A stretch of DNA of 7,141 nucleotides from Burkholderiales bacterium (GCA_017880705.1 JADGRS010000157.1:1-7141); one strand, 5' to 3'; counted from the stretch's first letter, positions 1 through 5,595 are shown. Numbers and translations are program-made. Notes: generated by a model not told the origin, from the sequence alone.

Positions 1-741
1 GACTACCGGGCCTCGCACCTGGAGATGGGTATCGCGCCACGGCGCGCCACCGCCGACCTTGTTCTTCCTCGAGTCGGAGGAGCTGGCGGTGCCCGCCGAG
101 TACACGCTGGTGATGTTGATGCCGCCCACGAACGCGGTCTTCCCGTCGACGATGAGGAGCTTCCTGTGATCGCGCTCGTTGAGCTGCCAGAGCTTTTTCG
201 ACGCGAGCGGATTGAGCGGATTGAATTGGACCACCAGGACGCCGCCGTCGGTGAGGCGCTTGAAGAATTCCGCCGACGAGCCGTTCGACCCGAAGCTGTC
301 GTAGATGAGCGCGACCTGCACGCCCTGTGACTGCTTCGCGATGAGCGCGTCGGCGAATTGCGCGCCGACCTCGTCTTCCTCGAAGATGTAGCTCTCCATG
401 TTGACGGTGTCCCTCGCCGAGGCGATCGCCGCCAGCATCGCCTTGTAGGTGGCGGGGCCGTTCTGCAGCAGGACGACCTTGTTGCCGACGGTGAGGGGCG
501 TGCCGGTGATGGCCTCCTCGCGCGCGAGGTGGCGGTCGAAGATGCTCGTCAGCGGGCTGCGGCTTTCGAGCCGCGCCAGGACGGCCTTGCTCTGCTGCGC
601 CGAAAGGCGCCCGCGCGTGCCTTCGAGGTGCGCGGGCCCGGAGTCCGGTGCCGCGCCGGGCTCGATCGTGGGAAGCGTATTGCAGGCCGCGAGCGACAAA
701 ATTGCCGCCAGCGCCATGGTGATCCTGGGAATGACGTGCAC
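1..741 (-). CDS. Phospholipase D-family lipoprotein (cardiolipin synthase-like), partial: N-terminal 247 residues
   Basis: A PLD-superfamily phosphodiesterase, predicted to act on phospholipids or to transfer phosphatidyl groups at the cell envelope. The protein opens with a short signal peptide ending in the lipobox L17-A18-A19-C20, so it is probably a lipoprotein. The first HKD motif is H192-x-K194-x4-D199, followed by the usual glycine pair and N209 (FVGGIN). The family carries two HKD motifs; the second would lie beyond position 1, so the gene is cut by the window edge and not necessarily broken. I chose the GTG at 741 because a GAGG site at 752-749 sits 7 bases upstream and this start gives the signal peptide a basic N-region (Arg6). 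An ATG at 717 is an alternative but would leave the signal without a positive charge. It is transcribed divergently from the cold-shock genes. The PLD assignment is firm; the substrate is not known. Confidence 0.9.
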   Translation of the reverse strand, partial: MHVIPRITMALAAILSLAACNTLPTIEPGAAPDSGPAHLEGTRGRLSAQQSKAVLARLESRSPLTSIFDRHLAREEAITGTPLTVGNKVVLLQNGPATYKAMLAAIASARDTVNMESYIFEEDEVGAQFADALIAKQSQGVQVALIYDSFGSNGSSAEFFKRLTDGGVLVVQFNPLNPLASKKLWQLNERDHRKLLIVDGKTAFVGGINITSVYSAGTASSSDSRKNKVGGGAPWRDTHLQVRGPVV

Positions 742-748
742 GAAAATA

Positions 749-752
749 CCTC
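749..752 (-). promoter_or_regulatory. Ribosome binding site deciding the GTG start of the PLD lipoprotein
   Basis: GAGG on the minus strand, 7 bases before the GTG at 741. It supports GTG over the in-frame ATG at 717, although the latter also has an AGGA 5 bases upstream. Confidence 0.5.
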
Positions 753-774
753 GGTTCCACTTCGATCCGTCAGC

Positions 775-791
775 TTACGGAAGTTCCGTAA
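775..791. promoter_or_regulatory. Perfect 17-bp inverted repeat, candidate operator
   Basis: TTACGGAA-G-TTCCGTAA: two 8-base arms around a single central base, with no mismatch. It lies 34 bases upstream of the GTG start of the PLD gene and 91 bases upstream of the first cold-shock gene, in the divergent intergenic region. Perfect symmetry with a short centre is typical of dimeric helix-turn-helix repressor sites (for example TetR or MarR families). The nearness to the PLD start suggests control of that gene. I do not recognise the motif as the site of a specific regulator, and no regulator gene is in the window. Confidence 0.5.
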
Positions 792-836
792 ATCCATCTG
801 TGCGCTATCGAACCCGGCAGGGATTCGCAGGGCGCG

Positions 837-842
837 TACAAT
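837..842 (+). promoter_or_regulatory. Candidate -10 box for the cold-shock gene pair
   Basis: TACAAT matches the sigma-70 -10 consensus at five of six bases. It would place transcription start near 849, giving a leader of only about 33 bases before the ATG at 882. No good -35 hexamer is visible at the expected spacing (around 814-819). The short leader differs from the long structured cold-responsive leader of E. coli cspA. Confidence 0.4.
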
Positions 843-870
843 CGCATTCCCACCCATGAACAAAGCAGGA

Positions 871-874
871 AGGA
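871..874 (+). promoter_or_regulatory. Ribosome binding site of the first cold-shock gene
   Basis: AGGA within a purine-rich AGGAAGGAAA stretch, 7 bases before the ATG at 882. It supports this start over the out-of-frame ATG at 856. Confidence 0.6.
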
Positions 875-881
875 AATCGAG

Positions 882-1085
882 ATGGCTGCAGGTACCGTCA
901 AGTGGTTCAACGACGCTAAAGGTTTCGGATTCATCACCCCCGACGATGGCGGCAAGGATCTTTTCGCCCATCATTCGGAAATCCAGGGAACGGGTTTCAA
1001 GTCGCTCAAGGAAGGCCAGAAGGTGGAGTACGAAGCCACCCAGGGCGCCAAGGGCCCCGCCGCTTCCAAGATTCGGCCTGTCTGA
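882..1085 (+). CDS. Cold-shock domain protein, CspA family (67 aa)
   Basis: A single-domain cold-shock protein: a small cytoplasmic five-strand beta-barrel that binds single-stranded RNA or DNA and is thought to keep mRNA unstructured. The whole 67-residue protein is the domain, matching the family's usual length of 65-70. Visible landmarks are VKWFN at residues 6-10 with the nucleic-acid-stacking Trp8, RNP1 (KGFGFI, 13-18) and RNP2 (LFAHHS, 27-32), followed by the usual EGQKVEYE segment at 44-51. A strong ribosome binding site precedes the ATG. The stop codon overlaps the ATG of a second cold-shock gene by one base, so the two are almost certainly co-transcribed. Family membership is clear. 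Whether it is cold-induced or constitutive cannot be told from sequence, and several csp paralogues usually coexist in such genomes. Confidence 0.96.
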   Translation: MAAGTVKWFNDAKGFGFITPDDGGKDLFAHHSEIQGTGFKSLKEGQKVEYEATQGAKGPAASKIRPV

Positions 1086-1309
1086 TGACCGAAGCCGCGA
1101 AGATCGTCACGGGCGTCGTCAGGTCGTTCAATGACGCCAAAGGCTTCGGCCTCATCACGCCGGATCTCGGCGGCCCGCCGATCTTCGTGCATCAATCCGC
1201 GATCCGCACGCCCGGCGTGAAGAAGTTGAAGCCCACGCAGCGTGTGGAATACGAAGTGGAGATCCGTCCCGAGGGCCCTGCCGCCTCGAACCTCCGCATG
1301 CTGGCGTAA
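1085..1309 (+). CDS. Diverged cold-shock domain protein (74 aa), second of a tandem pair
   Basis: A second CspA-type domain directly after the first, with start and stop overlapping as TGATG (stop 1083-1085, ATG 1085-1087). No Shine-Dalgarno is visible, so it probably depends on translational coupling. The fold landmarks are present: RNP1 as KGFGLI (residues 19-24) and RNP2 as IFVHQS (33-38). The normally conserved surface Trp of the VKWFN segment is Ser14 (VRSFN), and RNP1 has Leu in place of Phe at position 23. These two aromatic side chains normally stack on nucleic-acid bases, so binding is probably weaker or altered. A short N-terminal extension (MTEAAKIV) adds length. It looks like an old tandem duplicate, since the shared core is recognisable but clearly diverged. 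It ends 6 bases from the convergent TPR gene. Confidence 0.92.
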   Translation: MTEAAKIVTGVVRSFNDAKGFGLITPDLGGPPIFVHQSAIRTPGVKKLKPTQRVEYEVEIRPEGPAASNLRMLA

Positions 1310-1315
1310 GAAGCT

Positions 1316-1807
1316 CTATTTCCCGCGCCGGTACTCCGCGACGGCGCGCTCGAGGTCCTTCAGCTCCTCGCAGGGCAGCAGGCAGATCTCCTTGAGCGCC
1401 GCGAGGTGCTTTTCCGCGCCCGCGAGGTTCCCCGTCATGAGGTAGGCCTCGCCGATGTACTCGTGCGCGCCGCGATGGCGCGGGTCGAGCTCGATCGCGC
1501 GCTCGTAGTGCTTGAACGCGAGGTCGAACTGCTTCTGGTTGCGGTACGCATACCCGAGGTAGTTTTGCAGGTCCGCGGAGTCGGGATTGCGCCGCTCCGA
1601 GAGTGTGAAGAGCCGCGCGGCTTCCGCCCAATCCTTCTTCTCGATCGCCTTCTTGCCCGCCGCGAAATCCTCGTCGCGCGTGGCGAGGTCGGGATTCGCC
1701 TCGAAGGGATCGGCGGCGGCGATCGGCGCGAAGGTGGCGACAGGGGTGAAGGTCGCGATCGCCGCGACGGCGAGGCTCGCCCGAACCAGCCCGGCGAACC
1801 CCCTCAC
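1316..1807 (-). CDS. Small exported tetratricopeptide-repeat protein (163 aa)
   Basis: A periplasmic or membrane-tethered TPR protein of unknown partner. Residues 1-32 form a signal peptide: Arg2 and Arg9, then a long Ala/Val/Ile/Phe stretch ending in an AIAAA-type cleavage region. About three TPR units follow, near residues 48-79, 80-113 (including YERAIELDP) and 114-140. The C-terminus carries a Cys142-x3-Cys146 pair in ICLLPCEEL followed by a charged helix; I recall similar cysteine tails in other proteobacterial TPR proteins. TPRs are protein-binding scaffolds, so a role in assembling or docking another envelope protein is likely but unproven. The start is a GTG at 1807 overlapping the stop of the larger TPR gene (GTGA), the pattern of translationally coupled operon genes. 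No terminator is visible before the convergent cold-shock gene. Confidence 0.9.
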   Translation of the reverse strand: MRGFAGLVRASLAVAAIATFTPVATFAPIAAADPFEANPDLATRDEDFAAGKKAIEKKDWAEAARLFTLSERRNPDSADLQNYLGYAYRNQKQFDLAFKHYERAIELDPRHRGAHEYIGEAYLMTGNLAGAEKHLAALKEICLLPCEELKDLERAVAEYRRGK

Positions 1808-3393
1808 GACTGCGCGTACTTCTTCGCTCTCGCCAGTTCCGGCCGCTCGGAGTCGGAATTCTTCGCAAGCGCGATGAGCTTCTGATAGTAGGCGGCCGCC
1901 TTCGTCCGGTCGCCCGCCATGTCCGCGGCGCGCGCGGATCCCAGGTAGTTGCGGAAGCGATTGGGCTCTCGGCGCTGCGAGGCCTCGAACTCCTTCAACG
2001 CCGCCTCGGGCTGCTTCACCTCAAGGAGCATCTCGCCCAGCAGCTCGCGCGCCGGAACGACGCGGCCTGGCGTCACGATGTGCTTCTCGTTGCGATCCTC
2101 GAGATCCGCCGCCGCGCGCATGAACTTGAGCGCCTCGTCGGCCTTGCCTTCACCCAGCGCGATCCATCCGGCCGCGGCCAGTTGCTGGATCTCGACCTCG
2201 GTGGCCCAGTAGGTGTTCTTCGCGGCGATTAACGCGTTGTGGAAGGTCTCGAGCTGCTCGGCGTCCTTGCGGGCCGCTGCCACGTCGCCGCTGCGCGCCG
2301 AGCCGATCGCCCGCGCGTAATATGTGATGGCCTCGACGAATGGATAGGTGCTTCCCGGCGGCTGCAGCTTCGCCGCCTCCTGCCACGCGCCGCGCTCGAG
2401 GGCGTAGCGTGCCGGCATCGCGGCCATGGCGTACGGCGCGGTGAAGCGCGGGCTCGCGCCGGCCACTTTCATCGCGTCGTCGATGACGCTGCGAGCGTCG
2501 GCATCGCGCGCGAGCTGCAGGTACGCGTACACCATGTAGTCCACCGCGTGATAAGCCTCGTCGATGTCTCCACCCGCACGGGCCACGCGCATCGAGCGCG
2601 CGTTGGTGTCGACGGATTCCTGCCACGAGCCCACGCGCGTGAAGATGTGCGAGGGCATGTGCAGCGCGTGCGGCGCCGCGGGCGCGATGCTCGCGTAGCG
2701 GCGCGCGGCGACGAGCCCCTTCTCGGCGATGGGCGGCGCGTCGTAGCTGTGGATCAGGTAGTGCGCGACGCCCGGATGGTCCGGGTATTTCTTGAATTCC
2801 TCCTCGAGAATCGCGGCCGCCTTCAGGTAGGCCCCGTAGGTCTGGTCGGCCTGCGTCTGCGTCCCGGCGAGGTAGAGCGCGTAGAAGATCTGCGCCTCGT
2901 CGTCGGCGGGGTAGCGCTGGGCGAGCACCTCGTAGGCCATGGCGCGCGAGACCTGCCGTTGCTTCTCGGAACGCGCCGCGAAATCCTTGTAATAGGCGGC
3001 GACGGCTTCGATGTAGTCACGCTCGCGCTCGGTCTTCGCGCCGATGCGCCGCCCCTCGTCGATCGCCGCCTGCGCGAGCTCGGCGCCCTTGGGCGATGCG
3101 CCCTGCCCGGCCAGCGCGTTCGACATGAGGATCGATGCGATTCCCCAGGTGGCGATCGCGCATTGGGGATCGTGCTTCAGCACGTCGCGGAAGGTCGCCT
3201 CGGCGGCGCTGTACCAGAACGAATGCAGCATCGCGACGCCGCGCTCGAAGGCCGGCTGCACCTTCGGATCGCAGCTGGTGGGGAAGTTCACCTTGCCCAG
3301 CGTGCCGGCCTGGGAATCGTCGTCGTGCGCCTGCGCGGGACCATGGACGGCGAGGGCGAAAAGGAACGGGAAATGAAATAGGCGAAGTTTCAT
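1804..3393 (-). CDS. Large exported TPR-like protein with conserved-looking histidine motifs (529 aa)
   Basis: A secreted or periplasmic helical-repeat protein; function unknown. Residues 1-22 are a signal peptide ending in PAQA, followed by an acidic HDDD. The mature part is a run of TPR-like helix pairs, clearest at 45-80, 150-200, 270-310, 400-430 and 445-510. Unusual for a plain scaffold, the middle is rich in histidine: H57 in LHSFWY, H206/H211/H215 in the segment PDHPGVAHYLIHSYD, H242/H245/H249 in PHALHMPSHIF, and H282. Cys41 and Cys78 could form a disulphide. I recall large soil-bacterial TPR proteins with the same HYLIHSYD and HMPSHIF signatures, annotated only as TPR or hypothetical. 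A strong AGGAGG site lies 5 bases before the ATG. The gene follows the MBL hydrolase by 40 bases and overlaps the small TPR gene by 4, suggesting one transcript. Confidence 0.93.
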   Translation of the reverse strand: MKLRLFHFPFLFALAVHGPAQAHDDDSQAGTLGKVNFPTSCDPKVQPAFERGVAMLHSFWYSAAEATFRDVLKHDPQCAIATWGIASILMSNALAGQGASPKGAELAQAAIDEGRRIGAKTERERDYIEAVAAYYKDFAARSEKQRQVSRAMAYEVLAQRYPADDEAQIFYALYLAGTQTQADQTYGAYLKAAAILEEEFKKYPDHPGVAHYLIHSYDAPPIAEKGLVAARRYASIAPAAPHALHMPSHIFTRVGSWQESVDTNARSMRVARAGGDIDEAYHAVDYMVYAYLQLARDADARSVIDDAMKVAGASPRFTAPYAMAAMPARYALERGAWQEAAKLQPPGSTYPFVEAITYYARAIGSARSGDVAAARKDAEQLETFHNALIAAKNTYWATEVEIQQLAAAGWIALGEGKADEALKFMRAAADLEDRNEKHIVTPGRVVPARELLGEMLLEVKQPEAALKEFEASQRREPNRFRNYLGSARAADMAGDRTKAAAYYQKLIALAKNSDSERPELARAKKYAQS

Positions 3394-3398
3394 GGTGC

Positions 3399-3404
3399 CC
3401 TCCT
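3399..3404 (-). promoter_or_regulatory. Strong ribosome binding site of the large TPR gene
   Basis: A full AGGAGG on the minus strand, 5 bases before the ATG at 3393. It is the best Shine-Dalgarno in the window and fixes this start. It implies independent, strong translation within the operon. Confidence 0.75.
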
Positions 3405-3433
3405 GCGTCGGGACGAGAGGGCGACATTACCTC

Positions 3434-4276
3434 TCAAAGCTCGAACGTCGTGCCCTCGATTCCAGGCGAGACGCGATAGGCGGGCTTCATCTCATCGACG
3501 GCCTGCGCCATCATGAGGTCGAGATCGGCGTCGGTATGGCCGGGATCGTGGTGGAACGGCACCAGGTGCTTCACCTCGACCAGCGACCCGAAGGCGAGCG
3601 TCTGGTGAAGCGAGCTGTGTCCCCATCCGCAGTGGCCCGAGTATTCGGCGCTGCTGTACTGCGAATCGTGAATCAGGAGATCCACGTCGGCGGCGAGCTC
3701 CGCACCCGAAGTCCATGCGCGCGGCAGCTGCGGAAACTTGAGCAGTCCGAGCGCCGGCTCATGATCGGGAAGGTAGGTCATGGTGCCCCCGCCCGCCTCC
3801 GCGATGCGATATCCCACCGTCGGGCCGGGGTGGCACACCAGCACCGACGAGACGCGGAACTCGCCGATTTCCGCGACGCCCGTGGCGAGATCGTGGAAGG
3901 TCAGCTTGCACGGCAATTCGGAAAGGCTCACCGGAAAGAGCGGCGGCGAAAGATAGCGCATGAGGCGCGCCTCCAGGCTCAGCGCGGCGGTGCCGGGGCC
4001 CCAGATGTGCACCTCGAGGTCGGGACGATAGAGCGGCGCGAAGAATCCCAGCCCCTGGATGTGGTCCATGTGCAAGTGCGTCAGGAGGATGTCGATGCGG
4101 CGCACGGAGGGCGCAATCGTCGTGCCCAGGCGGCGGATGCCCGTGCCCGCGTCCAGCACCAGAATCGTGCCCTCGCGCCCGAGCACGCCCACGCACGAAG
4201 TATTTCCTCCGTATCGCGCCATCTCCGGGCCGGGCGTGGCGAGGGAGCCGCGGGTGCCCCACAGGGTGACTTGCAC
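3434..4276 (-). CDS. MBL-fold metallo-hydrolase, cyclic-nucleotide phosphodiesterase / RNase Z-like branch (280 aa)
   Basis: A cytoplasmic metallo-beta-lactamase-fold hydrolase with a probable two-metal centre. The opening segment, with WGTRGS (6-11) and YGGNTSCV (22-29), is typical of the PhnP / RNase Z / cyclic-nucleotide phosphodiesterase branch (Lactamase_B_2 type). Metal-ligand candidates are H67-x-H69-x-D71-H72 (the HxHxDH motif), H149 (VCHPG), D204 in LIHDSQY and H242/H243 in FHHDP. A second conserved-looking stretch is YLPDHEP (168-174). All core ligands are present, so the enzyme should be active; its substrate (cyclic nucleotide, phosphodiester or RNA end) cannot be decided here. 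No signal peptide is seen. The start is a GTG lying directly after the TGA of the PAS gene with no gap, which implies coupled translation. The link with a PAS sensor favours a signalling role, as inference. Confidence 0.93.
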   Translation of the reverse strand: MQVTLWGTRGSLATPGPEMARYGGNTSCVGVLGREGTILVLDAGTGIRRLGTTIAPSVRRIDILLTHLHMDHIQGLGFFAPLYRPDLEVHIWGPGTAALSLEARLMRYLSPPLFPVSLSELPCKLTFHDLATGVAEIGEFRVSSVLVCHPGPTVGYRIAEAGGGTMTYLPDHEPALGLLKFPQLPRAWTSGAELAADVDLLIHDSQYSSAEYSGHCGWGHSSLHQTLAFGSLVEVKHLVPFHHDPGHTDADLDLMMAQAVDEMKPAYRVSPGIEGTTFEL

Positions 4277-4666
4277 TCAGATTTCCCAGAAGATCATCTG
4301 CGCGCCGAGGAACTGGCGCCGCTCGCCGATGAGCGGAAAGACCGTCACGTGCATGCGCTTCCAGTCGCGATGCCCGCATTGCATCCACACGATCCGCGAG
4401 ACGGGCTTGCGGCCGGAGAGCGCCAGCATCGTGGGCCGGTCTTCCTGGGCGATGGGCTTGAGCTGCTCGTCCTTCATCGCGAAGAGCGTGGTCCACGTGT
4501 CGGCGGCGATCTCCCCGGTCTCGTCGAAGCGCTGGTTCAGGATCGCCTCGGCCGGCTCGTTGAAGTAGATGAGCGTGCCGTCGGTGTCCACGAGGAGGAT
4601 CGGCATGGCGAGGCAGCTCGCCAGCTGCCGGGCGAGGATGATCTGGATGGGTTTCGATGAGGCCAT
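4277..4666 (-). CDS. Stand-alone PAS-domain protein (129 aa)
   Basis: A short cytoplasmic sensor-like protein consisting of one PAS domain with no attached output domain. After a helical lead (residues 1-20), the PAS core begins at MPILLVDTDGTLIYFNEPAEAIL (start near 21, the VDxDGTLIYFN signature at 26-36). It continues through a helical middle and ends with the beta strands around 90-128 (IVWMQCG, MHVTVFPLIG, FLGAQMIFWE). No haem or flavin ligand can be assigned from sequence; Cys97 and His99 are the only striking polar residues in the sheet. I chose ATG at 4666, which has AAGG 6 bases upstream and starts just before the first helix. An in-frame ATG at 4723 would add 19 residues but lacks a Shine-Dalgarno. 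Its stop touches the start of the MBL hydrolase, so the pair probably acts as sensor and enzyme. Confidence 0.88.
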   Translation of the reverse strand: MASSKPIQIILARQLASCLAMPILLVDTDGTLIYFNEPAEAILNQRFDETGEIAADTWTTLFAMKDEQLKPIAQEDRPTMLALSGRKPVSRIVWMQCGHRDWKRMHVTVFPLIGERRQFLGAQMIFWEI

Positions 4667-4745
4667 GGCGCGCCTTGCGATGATCGCCAATCCGGAATCG
4701 CTCGTCTGTCCGATGCCGCACATAAAGGCCCGGGCACGGCCCCCG

Positions 4746-4751
4746 TATCAT
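4746..4751 (+). promoter_or_regulatory. Candidate -10 box giving a leaderless transcript
   Basis: TATCAT, four of six matches to the -10 consensus, lies 7 bases before the ATG at 4759. Transcription would then begin at or next to the start codon, producing a leaderless mRNA. This fits the absence of a usable Shine-Dalgarno. No convincing -35 box is visible. Confidence 0.35.
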
Positions 4752-4758
4752 GGGCGGG

Positions 4759-5439
4759 ATGAAGACCGTCTGCACCCGGCGATGCGCCGAGCAGGGGCAT
4801 CCCGAGATCCGCCTCGAGTACGACAGCGCGCTCGCGCTCACCGCCGATGCCCTGTGGCTCTCGGACGCCCTGGAAATGCAGGTCGCGGGGGGCGAGCGCT
4901 ACCGGGAAGGCGAGACCTTCCAGGTCGGCTGGGCGCTCACGCGCTTCGTGAAGGATCCCGACGGCCTCCTCAGCCTCGAGGAGCCCGACATGGCGTCGAT
5001 GCCGATCCAATGGCAGCCTGGAGTGACGCGCACCCTCGCGCACCTGCGCAGGCAGCGCGACGTGGTCGCGAGCGTTCTCGGCACCGACGTGCCCTCGTTT
5101 CCCTCGCTCATGCAGTCATGCCTCGTATGCACCCGGGTCACGCACCGCGACGCGAGCGTGATGATGGCCCGCGAGGTTCCCGAGGGAAGCGATTCGGGCT
5201 GGTACATCGGCTGCATGGACGCGCGGCACGATCACAACGACCCGAAGCAGCTGAAGCGCGTGTCCCTCTACGAGGCGATCGTCGCCCACGCGCCGCAGGC
5301 CGTGGGATATCTCGCGTTGCCGCCCGGCGCGACGGCCATCGTCGGGAAGACGCGGCCCGTCATCCGCGTGGACAACAAGGAGCTCGCGTTCATTCCGGGC
5401 TCCTATCTAGCGACGCGGTACAAGGCTATTTCTTCGTAG
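4759..5439 (+). CDS. Hypothetical protein with C-terminal DUF2185 / Imm33-like domain (226 aa)
   Basis: Function unknown. The C-terminal part (about residues 118-205) resembles the DUF2185 / immunity protein Imm33 family: a CLVCTRV strand at 121-127, the diagnostic DSGW at 145-148, then GCMDARHDHNDPKQL with a loop preceding RVSLYEAIVAHAP and a closing GYLALPPGATAIV. The N-terminal 110 residues are not a domain I recognise; they carry Cys5 and Cys9 and a WLSDALEMQV segment. No signal peptide or membrane segment is seen, so it should be cytoplasmic. In polymorphic-toxin systems Imm33 proteins neutralise toxins, but no toxin lies beside this gene, so a housekeeping or orphan role is as likely. 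The ATG at 4759 is preferred over the one at 4750 because the candidate -10 overlaps the latter. Its stop lies inside the convergent four-cysteine gene. The domain call is from memory of the motif. Confidence 0.8.
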   Translation: MKTVCTRRCAEQGHPEIRLEYDSALALTADALWLSDALEMQVAGGERYREGETFQVGWALTRFVKDPDGLLSLEEPDMASMPIQWQPGVTRTLAHLRRQRDVVASVLGTDVPSFPSLMQSCLVCTRVTHRDASVMMAREVPEGSDSGWYIGCMDARHDHNDPKQLKRVSLYEAIVAHAPQAVGYLALPPGATAIVGKTRPVIRVDNKELAFIPGSYLATRYKAISS

Positions 5440-5566
5440 CGGCCTGCCGGGGCGCCGGAGCTTCGGCGGGCGCCTTGTAGCCACCGAGCGCCTCCTTGAC
5501 GGGACAGACCTTGAACATCACGCACTTCGGGCAGCCGACGGCGATGGCGATGGGACAGATCTTCAT
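5426..5566 (-). CDS. Four-cysteine microprotein (46 aa)
   Basis: A small cytoplasmic protein with cysteines at 4, 12, 15 and 21 in the arrangement CP-x6-GCPKC-x5-CPVK, followed by a Lys/Ala/Pro-rich tail. The spacing suggests a metal site, either a zinc knuckle or an iron-sulphur cluster, though no family with known function is recognised. I recall similar short proteins beginning MKICPIA in other Betaproteobacteria, so the gene is probably real and conserved. Supporting evidence is a GGGGAG ribosome site 5 bases before the ATG at 5566 and a candidate TACCAT -10 box at 5601-5596, which would give a leader of about 22 bases. The reading frame is open further upstream (to 5635), but those extra residues lack a Shine-Dalgarno and do not look conserved. 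The stop overlaps the tail of the convergent DUF2185 gene by 14 bases. Confidence 0.8.
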   Translation of the reverse strand: MKICPIAIAVGCPKCVMFKVCPVKEALGGYKAPAEAPAPRQAATKK

Positions 5567-5571
5567 GGTTT

Positions 5572-5577
5572 CTCCCC
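5572..5577 (-). promoter_or_regulatory. Ribosome binding site fixing the microprotein start
   Basis: GGGGAG on the minus strand, 5 bases from the ATG at 5566. It decides this start over longer in-frame alternatives reaching 5635. Confidence 0.6.
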
Positions 5578-5595
5578 TGGAGTGATGCGCTGCCC

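Noticed and set aside
1..741. Truncated phospholipase D pseudogene
   Set aside because: The frame is open to the window edge and the first HKD motif is intact. The missing second half is due to the window boundary.
849..881. Cold-responsive thermosensor leader like that of E. coli cspA
   Set aside because: The likely leader is only about 33 bases, too short for that structure, and no stable fold is evident by eye.
358..1134. Plus-strand frame running through the PLD gene, the intergenic region and the first cold-shock gene
   Set aside because: It crosses a promoter region and two well-defined genes in other frames, and the product resembles nothing.
2239..3381. Long plus-strand open frame (380 codons) opposite the large TPR gene
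   Set aside because: It is antisense to a well-supported exported TPR protein. Its product is Arg/Val/Gly/His-rich with no recognisable domain, typical of the shadow frame of GC-rich coding DNA.
3415..3435. Inverted repeat GAGAGG / CCTCTC between the MBL and large TPR genes, as a possible terminator
   Set aside because: The stem is only 6 bp with a 9-base loop, overlaps the MBL stop codon and is not followed by a T-tract. It does not argue against an operon.
3392..4660. Long plus-strand open frame (422 codons) opposite the MBL and PAS genes
   Set aside because: It spans two convincing minus-strand genes, has a low-complexity Arg/His/Ala-rich product and no ribosome site. It is a composition artefact.
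5453..5468. Near-palindrome CGCCGGAGCTTCGGCG downstream of the DUF2185 stop, as a terminator
   Set aside because: It lies inside the microprotein coding sequence (Ala/Pro/Glu codons) and has no following T-run. It is better explained by GC-rich codons.
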